DNA of 64,000 nucleotides from Archivesica marissinica (lineage: Eukaryota > Mollusca > Bivalvia > Venerida > Vesicomyidae), in assembly GCA_014843695.1 (NCBI GenBank), contig CM026390.1, positions 51,984,121-52,048,120 on the forward strand. Direction: 5' to 3'. Shown here one piece after another: positions 1 through 11,954 of the stretch. How positions within the stretch are numbered: the first letter of the stretch is position 1; the number at the start of each line of letters is the position of its first letter. The translations under genes and the position numbers were made by a program. The notes under the pieces were generated by a model. The model was not told the DNA's origin. It searched no databases and worked only from the letters and a program-made list of their open reading frames with translations.

Positions 1-31
1 ATATGATTTATGCTACACGTATCATCATTAA

Positions 32-703
32 CCCTTTCCTTCAGTGGATAAGTAGTCGCCATACCTATCCAACCTCCATAGATATTACTCGGACTACATA
101 GAGATTTAGGTTAATTAAACTATTATATCTCGATACAAACGACAGCCAGTTAGCTATCATGCAGTGGATAAGTAGTCGCCATTTCTATCCCACCTCTAAA
201 TATATTACTGGGACTTCATAGAGATTTCGGTTAATTAAACTATTATATCTCGATACAAACGACAGCCATTTAGCTATCATGCAGTGGATAAGTAGTCGCC
301 ATATCTAACCCACCTCCATAGATATTACTGGGACTACATGAGATTCTGGCCTTTATTATGAACATTGGTTTGGCTACTATATTGTCAATGTATGTCGTAT
401 TGTGTAATGGCGTCAAGAGGTGTTTCCATGAGGGAAAGGGTTATTATGAACATTGGTTTGGCTACTACATTGTCAATATATGTCGTATTGATAATGGCTT
501 CAAGATGTGCTTCTATGAGGGAAAGGGTTAATTATGAACATTGGTTTGGCTACTACATTGTCAATGTATGTCGTATTGGTAATGGCTTCAAGAAGTGCTT
601 CCATGAGGGAAAGGGTTAATTATGAACATTGGTTTGGCTACTACATTGTCAATGTATGTTGTATTGGTAATGGCATCAAGAAGTGCTTCCATGAGGGAAA
701 GGT
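32..703 (+). mobile_element. TTAA-flanked MITE (family 1), internally expanded copy
   Basis: The element has TIR-like ends, CCCTTTCCTTCA at the left and a decayed form of ATGAGGGAAAGGG at the right, with TTAA on both sides (28-31 and 704-707). Undisturbed copies at 17588-17819 and 46215-46447 are about 232 bp; this one is 672 bp. A left segment (motif CAGTGGATAAGTAGTCGCC at about 42, 162 and 282) is present three times with a 120-bp period. A right segment (motif AACATTGGTTTGGCTACTA) is present four times with an 87-90-bp period. Short open frames over it are repeat artefacts. Confidence 0.8.
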
Positions 704-707
704 TTAA

Positions 708-1675
708 AAACAGTGTTAATGGGCTATATTGCGTCTATAAAATGTGCCAGATATTGACCCAAAATAAATTATTGGAAAATAATCAACACCACGCTTCGTT
801 TATTAACTAAACTATTAACCCACTACAATGTTTGGGAATAGAAACTTAAGTTCGAAAATGCATGGTTAAATAATGAATTTCTAGAACAATAGATAATGTA
901 TTGAGATTCAAATTGGCCATAGGGAATGAACAGTTTATGTCCATATTTACACAGTTCTCATATGGGTCCATATCGAGTGCATCTTATGAGTATTATGCAG
1001 AAGGAGCACACTCATGGTAGACATGTTTGACATTGGTTTGCTTTGGTCGCGAAATTATGTGACACACTTTTTGGTTACCATAGAAACAATCAATCTTGGA
1101 AAAACTCTAAGATGCACTAGATGTTGGCCCATAGAAGAACTGTATAAAATATGTGCATATACATGTATACTGAACATGTAACATAAGATTCCAGGGATGC
1201 TTCTGGAATTGGAGCGTCTTATGTATCGTGAATATCCTCTTTTTTCTGGACGAATGGGAATTTATGTGATAAGAATACATGCTATGTATTCGTATTATAA
1301 GTATTAAAATTGTCCAATTGTTTTCAGGGAACTAGTTCCAAGCTTTCACTTGTAAGCGCATAAAAATATAGACTTGAGCTGGAATCAAGAAATGGCCAGG
1401 TCAATCTATTTACGGAGTTGAAAGTCTGCAACAATATTTGGTTCCCATATGATTTGCGGATGTTCCAGCAGGGATGTGGTATTTACTATTATGTTGGACA
1501 GGGTTTCATGTTTTGTCGACATCTTTGCATTTAATTACTAAATTATTCACTTTATAAGTTATATACAATGTACATCACTCATTACACAATCCGAGTGTAT
1601 ATTATGCAAAGTGAATTTTCAATCGTCCTTCTATTACATATTTATATCTAATAGTTTTTCTTGTTAAATTTAAGT
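708..1675. other. No recognisable feature
   Basis: AT-rich single-copy-looking DNA. I see no coding exon, RNA gene or repeat array here. Confidence 0.5.
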
Positions 1676-1802
1676 TTATTTAACGTCGCTACCTGTTCCC
1701 ATTTGAGCGACGGGCAGCCTACCTAACAGCATCGTTCCTGGGCAGGCTCCAGCGGTTAACCAGTACTTGGTGCACCAACCTCCGTAAGAAACTGGGAGTA
1801 TG
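1676..1802 (-). mobile_element. SINE 3' portion (family A)
   Basis: The reverse complement contains TGCACCAAGTACTGGTTAAC, CGCTGGAGCCTG and CTGCCCGTCGCTC, closely matching the 3' half of the tRNA-derived SINE at 18018-18262. The tRNA-like head is not visible here, so the copy is 5'-truncated. Confidence 0.7.
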
Positions 1803-2053
1803 GGACATTTATTTTATAACATAATAGTTCCCACCCCAGTGTAGTCTATTTTAGTTTCGTTGGTCCCAGAATATGGGAACAACCGAACAACATGCGCTCA
1901 ATATTCATCATCATCATCATAAACAGTTTAATGATTGTCTAACTATGTCAAGAGTATACTTCCAGTATGTTAAATTACTATGCACAAATAGCAGTCAGGA
2001 CTGACCAATAAAATTCCGTTTATGAATAATTCATAAAACAAACATATAAGTCT

Positions 2054-2120
2054 ACAACCGAAGTTTGACATAACCGAAGTTTGACATAACCGAAGTTTGA
2101 CATAACCGAAGTTTGACTTA
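2054..2120 (+). repeat. 16-bp tandem repeat, about 4 copies
   Basis: Four consecutive copies of ACCGAAGTTTGACATA. Similar decayed words (ACTTCGATATAA, ACTTCGAGATAACCGG) continue to about 2200, suggesting an older, partly degraded array. Confidence 0.75.
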
Positions 2121-2282
2121 ACGAACTTCGATATAAATGGAGCCAGTTATATGTACAATGATAGTGTCTGAAAGGGACTTTGGACCGACTTCGAGATAAC
2201 CGGTGAATTCAACATAACATACTTTGACATAGCGGATGTAGACAGTATATATATGAGAGATATTTTTATTAAGAATTGAATA

Positions 2283-3735
2283 CAAACTTCTCTCATATTA
2301 GTTGGTCGGCCATGACTGATTGGTAGCAAAGTCGTAATCAATAGATCCGTCTGATACGTCACTCAAAATACCATTCCGTCGGACAAAATCAAATGTAGTT
2401 TTAAGTGCATTTTCCTGATTTGTCTGACAAACACTGGCACAGTTTCGTGAAGACTGCTTCCAGGGTGGTCTGATCAACCGCGGATTGAGACAGATCATTC
2501 CACAGCACGATGGTTGCAGGGAAGAAGCTATTCTCATAGAGCAAGGTTCTTGCTATGGCTGTGAAGTTGATTATGCCCTCATGTGGTTCTGGCTGTGAAG
2601 TTGATTATGCCCTCATGTGGTTCTGGCTGTGAAGTTGAGTATGCCCTCATGTGGTTCTGGCTGTAAAGTTGATTATGCCCTCATGTGGTTCTGGCTGTGA
2701 AGTTGATTATGCCCTCATGTGGTTCGGCTGTGAAGTTGATTATGCCCTCATGTGGTTCGGCTGTGAAGTTGATTATGCCCTCATGTGGTTCGGCTGTGAA
2801 GTTGATTATGCCCTCATGTGGTTCTGGCACTGCTCAATGGTGCATCAGGTATGCTGTCTATTAAGTGGTTCCTTATCTTGATGAGCATGTTTCAACGTGT
2901 GGAGTAGCCTGGAAACAGGTGTTGATCAGTCATATAAATATATTTTAATACCGAGATCATTAATTGGTCCGTATTGAGTTAATGTCATTTTGCCAGAAGT
3001 AAATTGGTGACAAATCGACAGACTGGAACCCAGGCTACGTGTGGAGCTGCACTGTCCCAACTTATATTGGTATATATTAAATGTTGTTCAGTTCGTCACA
3101 AACCTAGCAGTTCTCCGATTGGGCGTTGTGACTTTCAGTTTTGCGGTGAATGGACCATACAGACGACTGATACGAGGCATATATTTCTTGAAGGTGTATT
3201 GCTTTGGTACTCGGGCTAATTGGTCGTATATTTCTTCGGATGTAGCCTATATACCAAACTTGCCGTGACCGTATGTGTTGCTTCTAGGAAATAAATGTGT
3301 TCAAGTTGTTTACTGCAGTATCCTTTTCCTGGTCTATCGACTTCGGTGCGGTTCCCTGGATCGTGTAGGTGGTATAGAGTGGGTGCCTTAGTGGAGATGT
3401 GTATGACTGATTGAATGTCTTCCTTGAGCTGGAGTGTACCTTCCTGTGGACGGATGTTCCTGTATAGAAGGCAGTCATCAGCAAACATGCAGGAGATGGA
3501 TTTAACCTTTGAATACAGATCATGCCAGGACGAGACGAGAGCCGAGAACGTGGCCCCGAGATGTGATTGACGAGGTGGGTGATCTACAGTCACCAAGGTC
3601 CGTAATGGGACGACGTCCTCAATCCAGGGAAAGTTTCCAATATATTTACAAATATGTGTAAAAGTCGAGAGTTAGGAACGTTGTCAAAAGCCTTACAGAA
3701 ATTAAGAATTGCCTCAGTTTGTTGGTTGTTCTTGA
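2283..3735 (-). pseudogene. Decayed non-LTR retrotransposon (LINE) reverse transcriptase
   Basis: Reading the minus strand from 3735 downwards, pieces of a Jockey/CR1-type reverse transcriptase appear in order but in different frames. NNQQTEAILNFCKAFDNVP corresponds to motif A, with the usual catalytic Asp of LDFSKAFD replaced by Asn. Next come SCMFADDCLLYRNI (the catalytic FADD box), RRTARFVTN (thumb region) and NSFFPATIVLWNDLSQ (the usual C-terminal tail). Frameshifts and stops separate them, so it is dead. A 33-35-bp satellite lies inside it at 2553-2826, and a MITE-derived satellite cuts off its N-terminal side at 3736. The family name is inference from motifs. Confidence 0.75.
2553..2826 (+). 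repeat. 33-35-bp tandem repeat, about 8 copies
   Basis: Repeated unit carrying GCTGTGAAGTTGATTATGCC followed by CTCATGTGGTTC(T)G. Units differ by a 1-2-bp indel, so the short open frame over it is incidental. Confidence 0.9.
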
Positions 3736-5647
3736 TGTATGTCGTATTGGTGATGGCATCTGGAGACGTTCCTATGTGGTATTGGTGATGGCATCTATAG
3801 ATGTTCCTATGTGGTATTGGTGATGGCATCTAGAGACGTTCCTATGTCGTATTGGTGATGGCATCTAGAGATGTTCCTATGTGGTATTGGTGATGGCATC
3901 TGGAGACGTTCCACTGTGGTATTGGTGATGGCATCTAGAGACGTTCCTATGTGGTATTGGTGATGGCATCTATAGATGTTCCTATGTGGTATTGGTGATG
4001 GCATCTGGAGACGTTCCTATGTGGTATTAGTGATGGCATCTATAGCTGTTCCTATGTGTATTGTATTGGTGATGGCATCTGGAAACGTTCCTATGTGGTA
4101 TTGGTGATGGCATCTAGAGACGTTCCTATGTGGTATTGGTGATGGCATCTGGAGACGTTCCTATGTGGTATTAGTGATGGCATCTAGAGACGTTCCTATG
4201 TGGTATTGGTGATGGCATCTGGAGACGTTCCTATGTGGTATTAGTGATGGCATCTAGAGACGTTCCTATGTGGTATTGGTGATGGCATCTGGAAACGTTC
4301 CTATGTGGTATTGGTGATGGCATCTAGAGACGTTCTTATGTGGTATTGGTGATGGCATCTGGAGACGTTCCTATGTGGTATTGGTGATGGCATCTAGAGA
4401 CGTTCCTATGTGGTATTGGTGATGGCACCTAGAAACGTTCCTATGTGGTATTGGTGATGGCATCTAGAGACGTTCCTATGTGGTATTGGTGATGGCACCT
4501 AGAAACGTTCCTATGTGGTATTGGTGATGGCATCTAGAGACGTTCCTATGTGGTATTGGTGATGGCATCTAGAGACGTTCTTATGTGGTATTGGTGATGG
4601 CATCTAGAGACGTTCCTATGTGGTATTGGTGATGGCATCTAGAGACGTTCCTATGTGGTATTGGTGATGGCATCTAGAGACGTTCCTATGTGGTATTGGT
4701 GATGGCATCTAGAGACGTTCCTATGTGGTATTGGTGATGGCATCTAGAGACGTTCCTATGTGGTATTGGTGATGACACTTGAGACGTTCCTATGTGGTAT
4801 TGGTGATGGCATCTAGAGACGTTCCTATGTGGTATTGGTGATGGCATCTAGAGACGTTCCTATGTGGTATTGGTGATGGCATCTAGAGACGTTCCTATGT
4901 GGTATTGGTGATGGCATCTAGAGACGTTCCTATGTGGTATTGATGATGGCATCTAGAGACGTTCCTATGTGGTATTGGTGATGATATCTAGAGACGTTCC
5001 TATGTGGTATTGGTGATGGCATCTAGAGACGTTCCTATGTGGTATTGGTGATGGCACCTAGCGACGACGTTCCTATGTGGTATTGGTGATGGCATCTAGA
5101 GACGTTCCTATGTGGTATTGGTGATGGCACCAAGAGACGTTCCTATGTGGTATTGGTGATGGCACCAAGAGACGTTCCTATGTGGTATTGGTGATGGCAC
5201 CAAGAGACGTTCCTATGTGGTATTGGTGATGGCACCAAGAGACGTTCCTATGTGGTATTGGTGATGGCACCTAGAGACGTTCCTATGTGGTATTGGTGAT
5301 GGCACCTAGAGACGTTCCTATGTGGTATTGGTGATGGCATCTAGAGAAGTTCCTATGTGGTATTGGTGATGGCATCTAGAGACGTTCCTATGTGGTATTG
5401 GTGATGGCATCTAGAGACGTTCCTATGTGGTATTGGTGATGGCACCTAGAAACGTTCTTATGTGGTATTGGTGATGGCACCTAGAAACGTTCTTATGTGG
5501 TATTGGTGATGGCATCTAGAAACGTTCTTATGTGGTATTGGTGATGGCACCAAGAGACGTTCTTATGTGGTATTGGTGATGGCACCAAGAGACGTTCCTG
5601 TGTGGTATTGGTGATGGCACCAAGAGACGTTCCTGTGTGGGAAAGAG
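3736..5647 (+). repeat. 35-bp satellite derived from a MITE end
   Basis: About 54 copies of a 35-bp unit (TATGTGGTATTGGTGATGGC, then ATCTAGAGACGTTCC). The first unit retains TATGTCGTATTGG, as in the MITE family 1 copies at 17588 and 46215. The array ends in GTGGGAAAGAG followed by TTAA, which is the right terminus of that MITE. The 35-bp unit equals the distance between two TATG words in the intact MITE. Variants such as ATCTAGAGA, ACCAAGAGA and ACCTAGAAA are clustered along the array. Confidence 0.9.
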
Positions 5648-5651
5648 TTAA

Positions 5652-5957
5652 AGGTAAGGGTACAATAAGAAACAACAGCACACATGAATTTCTAAGATAT
5701 TTTATTGCATTTTCTTGTTCAAATAATTTTCTCAAATAACTACAGGTTATCACCTGCAATCGTGAATACCAAAATAACAGATACATGCTATATACGTGAA
5801 GACATATTAATCAATATAGAAAGATAATAGAATAGCATCATAAATCAAACATTTAATTATTGTCAGAGAGATGCAGCTATAATAATTTAAAGGCAATTTA
5901 ATTTGTTAAATATATTGTTATTGTTATGTGTTATCATTGTTGTAGCAGGTGCAATAT
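5652..5957. other. Spacer between satellites
   Basis: AT-rich sequence with no recognisable gene, RNA or mobile element. Confidence 0.5.
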
Positions 5958-8900
5958 TCACAGTTATCTCCCTGCAATATTCAGTTCACTCTAACACAGT
6001 TATCTCCCTGCAATATTCAGTTCACTCTAACACAGTTATCTCCCTGCAATATTCAGTTCACTCTAACACAGTTATCTCCCTGCAATATTCAGTTCACTCT
6101 AACACAGTTATCTCCCTGCAATATTCAGTTCACTCTAACACAGTTATCTCCCTGCAATATTCAGTTCACTCTAACACAGTTATCTCCCTGCAATATTCAG
6201 TTCACTCTAACACAGTTATCTCCCTGCAATATTCAGTTCACTCTAACACAGTTATCTCCCTGCAATATTCAGTTCACTCTAACACAGTTATCTCCCTGCA
6301 ATATTCAGTTCACTCTAACACAGTTATCTCCCTGCAATATTCAGTTCACTCTAACACAGTTATCTCCCTGCAATATTCAGTTCACTCTAACACAGTTATC
6401 TCCCTGCAATATTCAGTTCACTCTAACACAGTTATCTCCCTGCAATATTCAGTTCACTCTAACACAGTTATCTCCCTGCAATATTCAGTTCACTCTAACA
6501 CAGTTATCTCCCTGCAATATTCAGTTCACTCTAACACAGTTATCTCCCTGCAATATTCAGTTCACTCTAACACAGTTATCTCCCTGCAATATTCAGTTCA
6601 CTCTAACACAGTTATCTCCCTGCAATATTCAGTTCACTCTAACACAGTTATCTCCCTGCAATATTCAGTTCACTCTAACACAGTTATCTCCCTGCAATAT
6701 TCAGTTCACTCTAACACAGTTATCTCCCTGCAATATTCAGTTCACTCTAACACAGTTATCTCCCTGCAATATTCAGTTCACTCTAACACAGTTATCTCCC
6801 TGCAATATTCAGTTCACTCTAACACAGTTATCTCCCTGCAATATTCAGTTCACTCTAACACAGTTATCTCCCTGCAATATTCAGTTCACTCTAACACAGT
6901 TATCTCCCTGCAATATTCAGTTCACTCTAACACAGTTATCTCCCTGCAATATTCAGTTCACTCTAACACAGTTATCTCCCTGCAATATTCAGTTCACTCT
7001 AACACAGTTATCTCCCTGCAATATTCAGTTCACTCTAACACAGTTATCTCCCTGCAATATTCAGTTCACTCTAACACAGTTATCTCCCTGCAATATTCAG
7101 TTCACTCTAACACAGTTATCTCCCTGCAATATTCAGTTCACTCTAACACAGTTATCTCCCTGCAATATTCAGTTCACTCTAACACAGTTATCTCCCTGCA
7201 ATATTCAGTTCACTCTAACACAGTTATCTCCCTGCAATATTCAGTTCACTCTAACACAGTTATCTCCCTGCAATATTCAGTTCACTCTAACACAGTTATC
7301 TCCCTGCAATATTCAGTTCACTCTAACACAGTTATCTCCCTGCAATATTCAGTTCACTCTAACACAGTTATCTCCCTGCAATATTCAGTTCACTCTAACA
7401 CAGTTATCTCCCTGCAATATTCAGTTCACTCTAACACAGTTATCTCCCTGCAATATTCAGTTCACTCTAACACAGTTATCTCCCTGCAATATTCAGTTCA
7501 CTCTAACACAGTTATCTCCCTGCAATATTCAGTTCACTCTAACACAGTTATCTCCCTGCAATATTCAGTTCACTCTAACACAGTTATCTCCCTGCAATAT
7601 TCAGTTCACTCTAACACAGTTATCTCCCTGCAATATTCAGTTCACTCTAACACAGTTATCTGCTTTGTTCTTGTTCAATATTCAGTTCACTCTAACACAG
7701 TTATCTCCCTGCAATATTCAGTTCACTCTAACACAGTTATCTCCCTGCAATATTCAGTTCACTCTAACACAGTTATCTCCCTGCAATATTCAGTTCACTC
7801 TAACACAGTTATCTCCCTGTTTTTTTTCAATATTCAGTTCACTCTAACACAGTTATCTCCCTGCAATATTCAGTTCACTCTAGCTCCCTGCAATATTCAG
7901 TTCACTCTAACACAGTTATCTCCCTGCAATATTCAGTTCACTCTAACACAGTTATCTCCCAGTTCACTCTAACACAGTTATCTCCCTGCAATATTCAGTT
8001 CACTCTAACACAGTTATCTCCCTGCAATATTCAGTTCACTCTAACACAGTTATCTCCCTGCAATATTCAGTTCACTCTAACACAGTTATCTCCCTGCAAT
8101 ATTCAGTTCACTCTAACACAGTTATCTCCCTGCAATATTCAGTTCACTCTAACACAGTTATCTCCCTGCAATATTCAGTTCACTCTAACACAGTTATCTC
8201 CCTGCAATATTCAGTTCACTCTAACACAGTTATCTCCCTGCAATATTCAGTTCACTCTAACACAGTTATCTCCCTGCAATATTCAGTTCACTCTAACACA
8301 GTTATCTCCCTGCAATATTCAGTTCACTCTAACACAGTTATCTCCCTGCAATATTCAGTTCACTCTAACACAGTTATCTCCCTGCAATATTCAGTTCACT
8401 CTAACACAGTTATCTCCCTGCAATATTCAGTTCACTCTAACACAGTTATCTCCCTGCAATATTCAGTTCACTCTAACACAGTTATCTCCCTGCAATATTC
8501 AGTTCACTCTAACACAGTTATCTCCCTGCAATATTCAGTTCACTCTAACACAGTTATCTCCCTGCAATATTCAGTTCACTCTAACACAGTTATCTCCCTG
8601 CAATATTCAGTTCACTCTAACACAGTTATCTCCCTGCAATATTCAGTTCACTCTAACACAGTTATCTCCCTGCAATATTCAGTTCACTCTAACACAGTTA
8701 TCTCCCTGCAATATTCAGTTCACTCTAACACAGTTATCTCCCTGCAATATTCAGTTCACTCTAACACAGTTATCTCCCTGCAATATTCAGTTCACTCTAA
8801 CACAGTTATCTCCCTGCAATATTCAGTTCACTCTAACACAGTTATCTCCCTGCAATATTCAGTTCACTCTAACACAGTTATCTCCCTGCAATATTCAGTT

Positions 8901-9545
8901 CACTCTAACACAGTTATCTCCCTGCAATATTCAGTTCACTCTAACACAGTTATCTCCCTTTCAGTTCATTATATTCAGTTCACTCTAACACAGTTATCTC
9001 CCTGCAATATTCAGTTCACTCTAACACAGTTATCTCCCTGCAATATTCAGTTCACTCTAACACAGTTATCTCCCTGCAATATTCAGTTCACTCTAACACA
9101 GTTATCTCCCTGCAATATTCAGTTCACTCTAACACAGTTATCTCCCTGCAATATTCAGTTCACTCTAACACAGTTATCTCCCTGCAATATTCAGTTCACT
9201 CTAACACAGTTATCTCCCTGCAATATTCAGTTCACTCTAACACAGTTATCTCCCTGCAATATTCAGTTCACTCTAACACAGTTATCTCCCTGCAATATTC
9301 AGTTCACTCTAACACAGTTATCTCCCTGCAATATTCAGTTCACTCTAACACAGTTATCTCCCTGCAATATTCAGTTCACTCTAACACAGTTATCTCCCTG
9401 CAATATTCAGTTCACTCTAACACAGTTATCTCCCTGCAATATTCAGTTCACTCTAACACAGTTATCTCCCTGCAATATTCAGTTCACTCTAACACAGTTA
9501 TCTCCCTGCAATATTCAGTTCACTCTAACACAGTTATCTCCCTGC
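5958..9545 (+). repeat. 36-bp satellite, about 99 nearly identical copies
   Basis: Unit: CAGTTATCTCCCTGCAATAT, then TCAGTTCACTCTAACA. Copies are almost identical over 3.6 kb, with isolated breaks near 7662, 7818, 7882, 7959 and 8958. Because 36 is divisible by three, long open frames run through it in two frames, but no ATG start or codon bias supports a protein. Confidence 0.97.
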
Positions 9546-10812
9546 TATGTTTATAGGTCACCTAATATAGTTGTCTCACTGCTATGTTTATAGGTCACCT
9601 AACACAGTTATCTCCCTGCTATGTTTAGAGGTTATCTAACACAGTTATCTCCCTGCTATGCTTAGGGGTCACCTAACACAGTTATCTCCCTGCTATGCTT
9701 AGAGGTCACCTAACATAGTTGTCTCCCTGCTATGTGTATAGGTCACCTAACACAGTTATCTCCCTGCTATGTTTAGAGGTTATCTAACACAGGTATCTCC
9801 CTGCTATGGTTAGAGGTCACCTAACACCAGTTATATCCATGCTATGCTTAGAGGTCACATAACACAGTCATCTCCCTGCTATGTTTAATGTTTAACGGTC
9901 ACCTAACACAGTTATCTCCCTGCAATGTTTAGAGGTCATCTAACACAGTTATCCCCATGCTATGTTTAGAGGTCATCTAACACAGTTATCCCCATGCTAT
10001 GTTTAGAGGTCACCTAACACAGTTATCTCCCTGCAATGTTTAGAGGTCATCTAACACAGTCATCCCCATGCTATGTTTAGAGGTCATCTAACACAGTCAT
10101 CCCCATGCTATGTTTAGAGGTCACCTAACACAGTTATCTCCCTGCAATGTTTAGAGGTCATCTAACACAGTTATCCCCATGCTATGTTTAGAGGTCACCT
10201 AACACAGTTATCTCCCTGCAATGTTTAGAGGTCATCTAACACAGTTATCTCCCTGCAATGTTTAGAGGTCATCTAACACAGTCATCCCCATGCTATGTTT
10301 AGAGGTCATCTAACACAGTCATCCCCATGCTATGTTTAGAGGTCACCTAACACAGTTATCCCCATGCTATGTTTAGCGGTCACCTAACACAGTTATCTCC
10401 CTGCAATGTTTAGAGGTCATCTAACACAGTTGTCCCATGCTATGCTTAGAGGTCACCTAACAAAGTTGTCCCATGCTATGCTTAGAGGTCACCTAACACA
10501 GTTATCTCCCTGTTATGCTTAGGTCACCAAACAAAGTTATGTCCCTGCTATGTTTAGAGATCACCTAACACAGTTATCCCCATGCCATGTTTAGAGGTCA
10601 CCTAACACAGTTATCAAACAAAGTTATCTCCCTGCTATTTGTAGAGATCACCTAACACAGTTATCCCCATGCCATGTTTAGAGGTCACCTAACACAGTTA
10701 TCAAACAAAGTTATCTCCCTGCTATTTGTAGAGATCACCTAACACAGTTATCCCCATGCTATGTTTAGAGGTCATCTAACACAGTTATCTCCCTGTAATG
10801 TTTAGAGGTCAC
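9546..10812 (+). repeat. 37-bp satellite related to the preceding array
   Basis: About 34 divergent units sharing CTAACACAGTTATCTCCCTG with the array at 5958-9545. The rest of the unit is replaced by CTATGTTTAGAGGTCAC. Sub-variants (TTATCTCCCTGCAATG and TCATCCCCATGCTATG) alternate in blocks. Confidence 0.93.
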
Positions 10813-11216
10813 AATACATTTGAATTTGTCATTCATTTAGAATTACAAACTAATGAAAACCAACATTGTTGTGAGATTCTAACAGACAGATCTAGTCGGT
10901 ATTCAGCAGTGTCAAGCAGGGGAGATGGTACTGAAGTGGGTTTTACAGCACGCCATAGCAGAGCAGTATAAGATACATTTCTGGGGACATTTATTTCCTA
11001 ACATTGACAAGGGTGAAACAATATTACAAAGAAGGGAAAATCAACATGAACAAGTCAGCAAGTCTGATCAAAATGTTCATCAACTCCTCAACAATAAAGC
11101 TCATTAACAGTACCAAATATAAATAAATTAAAACAGTTTACAAAATCTACAATAGCTGGACTAACATTTCCAGGATACATACATTACATGTGATTTCAAT
11201 CCCTCCATAGAAAGGT
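10813..11216. other. Spacer between satellites
   Basis: Single-copy-looking sequence. A 60-codon open frame at 10925-11107 has no recognisable domain and I do not call it a gene. Confidence 0.5.
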
Positions 11217-11952
11217 AGGGAGTTAGCACACTGTCCCCTATAGTTAGCACACTGTCCCTGCCCCCTATAGTTAGCACACTGTCCCCTATAGTTAGCACAC
11301 TGTTCCCTAGAGTTAGCACACTGTTCCCTATAGTTAGCACACTGTCCCCTATAGTTAGCACACTGTTCCCTATAGTTAGCACACTGTCCCATATAGTTAG
11401 CACACTGTCCTTGTCCCCTATAGTTAGCACACTGTCCCCTATAGTTAGCACACTGTCCCTGCCCCCTATAGTTAGCACACTGTTCCCTACCCTATAGTTA
11501 GCACTGTCCCCTATAGTTAGCACACTGTCCACTATAGTTAGCACACTGTCCACTATAGTTAGCACACTGTTCCCTATAGTTAGCATACTGTTCCCTAGGT
11601 AGCACAATGTCCCCTATAGTTAGCACACTGTCCCCTATAGTTAGCCTACTGCCCTTCTAGAGTTAGCACACTGTCCCATAGAATTAGCACACTGTCCCCT
11701 ATATTTAGCACACTTAGCACACTGCCCTTCTAGAGAGTTAGCACACTTATCCTTAGTTAGCACACTGTCCCCTAGAGTTAGCACACTGTCCCCTATAGTT
11801 AGCCCACTGCCCTTCTAGAGTTAGCACACTGTCCTTCTAGAGAGTTAGCACACTGTCCCCTAGAGTTAGCACACTTAGCACACTGCCCTTCTAGAGAGTT
11901 AGCACACTGTTCCCTAGTTAGCACACTGTCCCCTAGAGTTAGCACACTGGCC
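11217..11952 (+). repeat. 21-bp satellite
   Basis: About 34 units of AGTTAGCACACTGTCCCCTA plus one base, with variants CCCTTCTAG, TTCCCTA and CCACTATA. Open frames on the minus strand are repeat read-through. Confidence 0.95.
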
Positions 11953-11954
11953 CC

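Noticed and set aside
5903..7972. A long open frame with a hydrophobic leader and about 50 perfect 12-residue repeats, resembling a secreted repeat protein
   Set aside because: It begins at TTG rather than ATG, the repeat is open in two frames simultaneously, and the same 36-bp repeat continues for 1.5 kb beyond the stop. It is a satellite with a period divisible by three.
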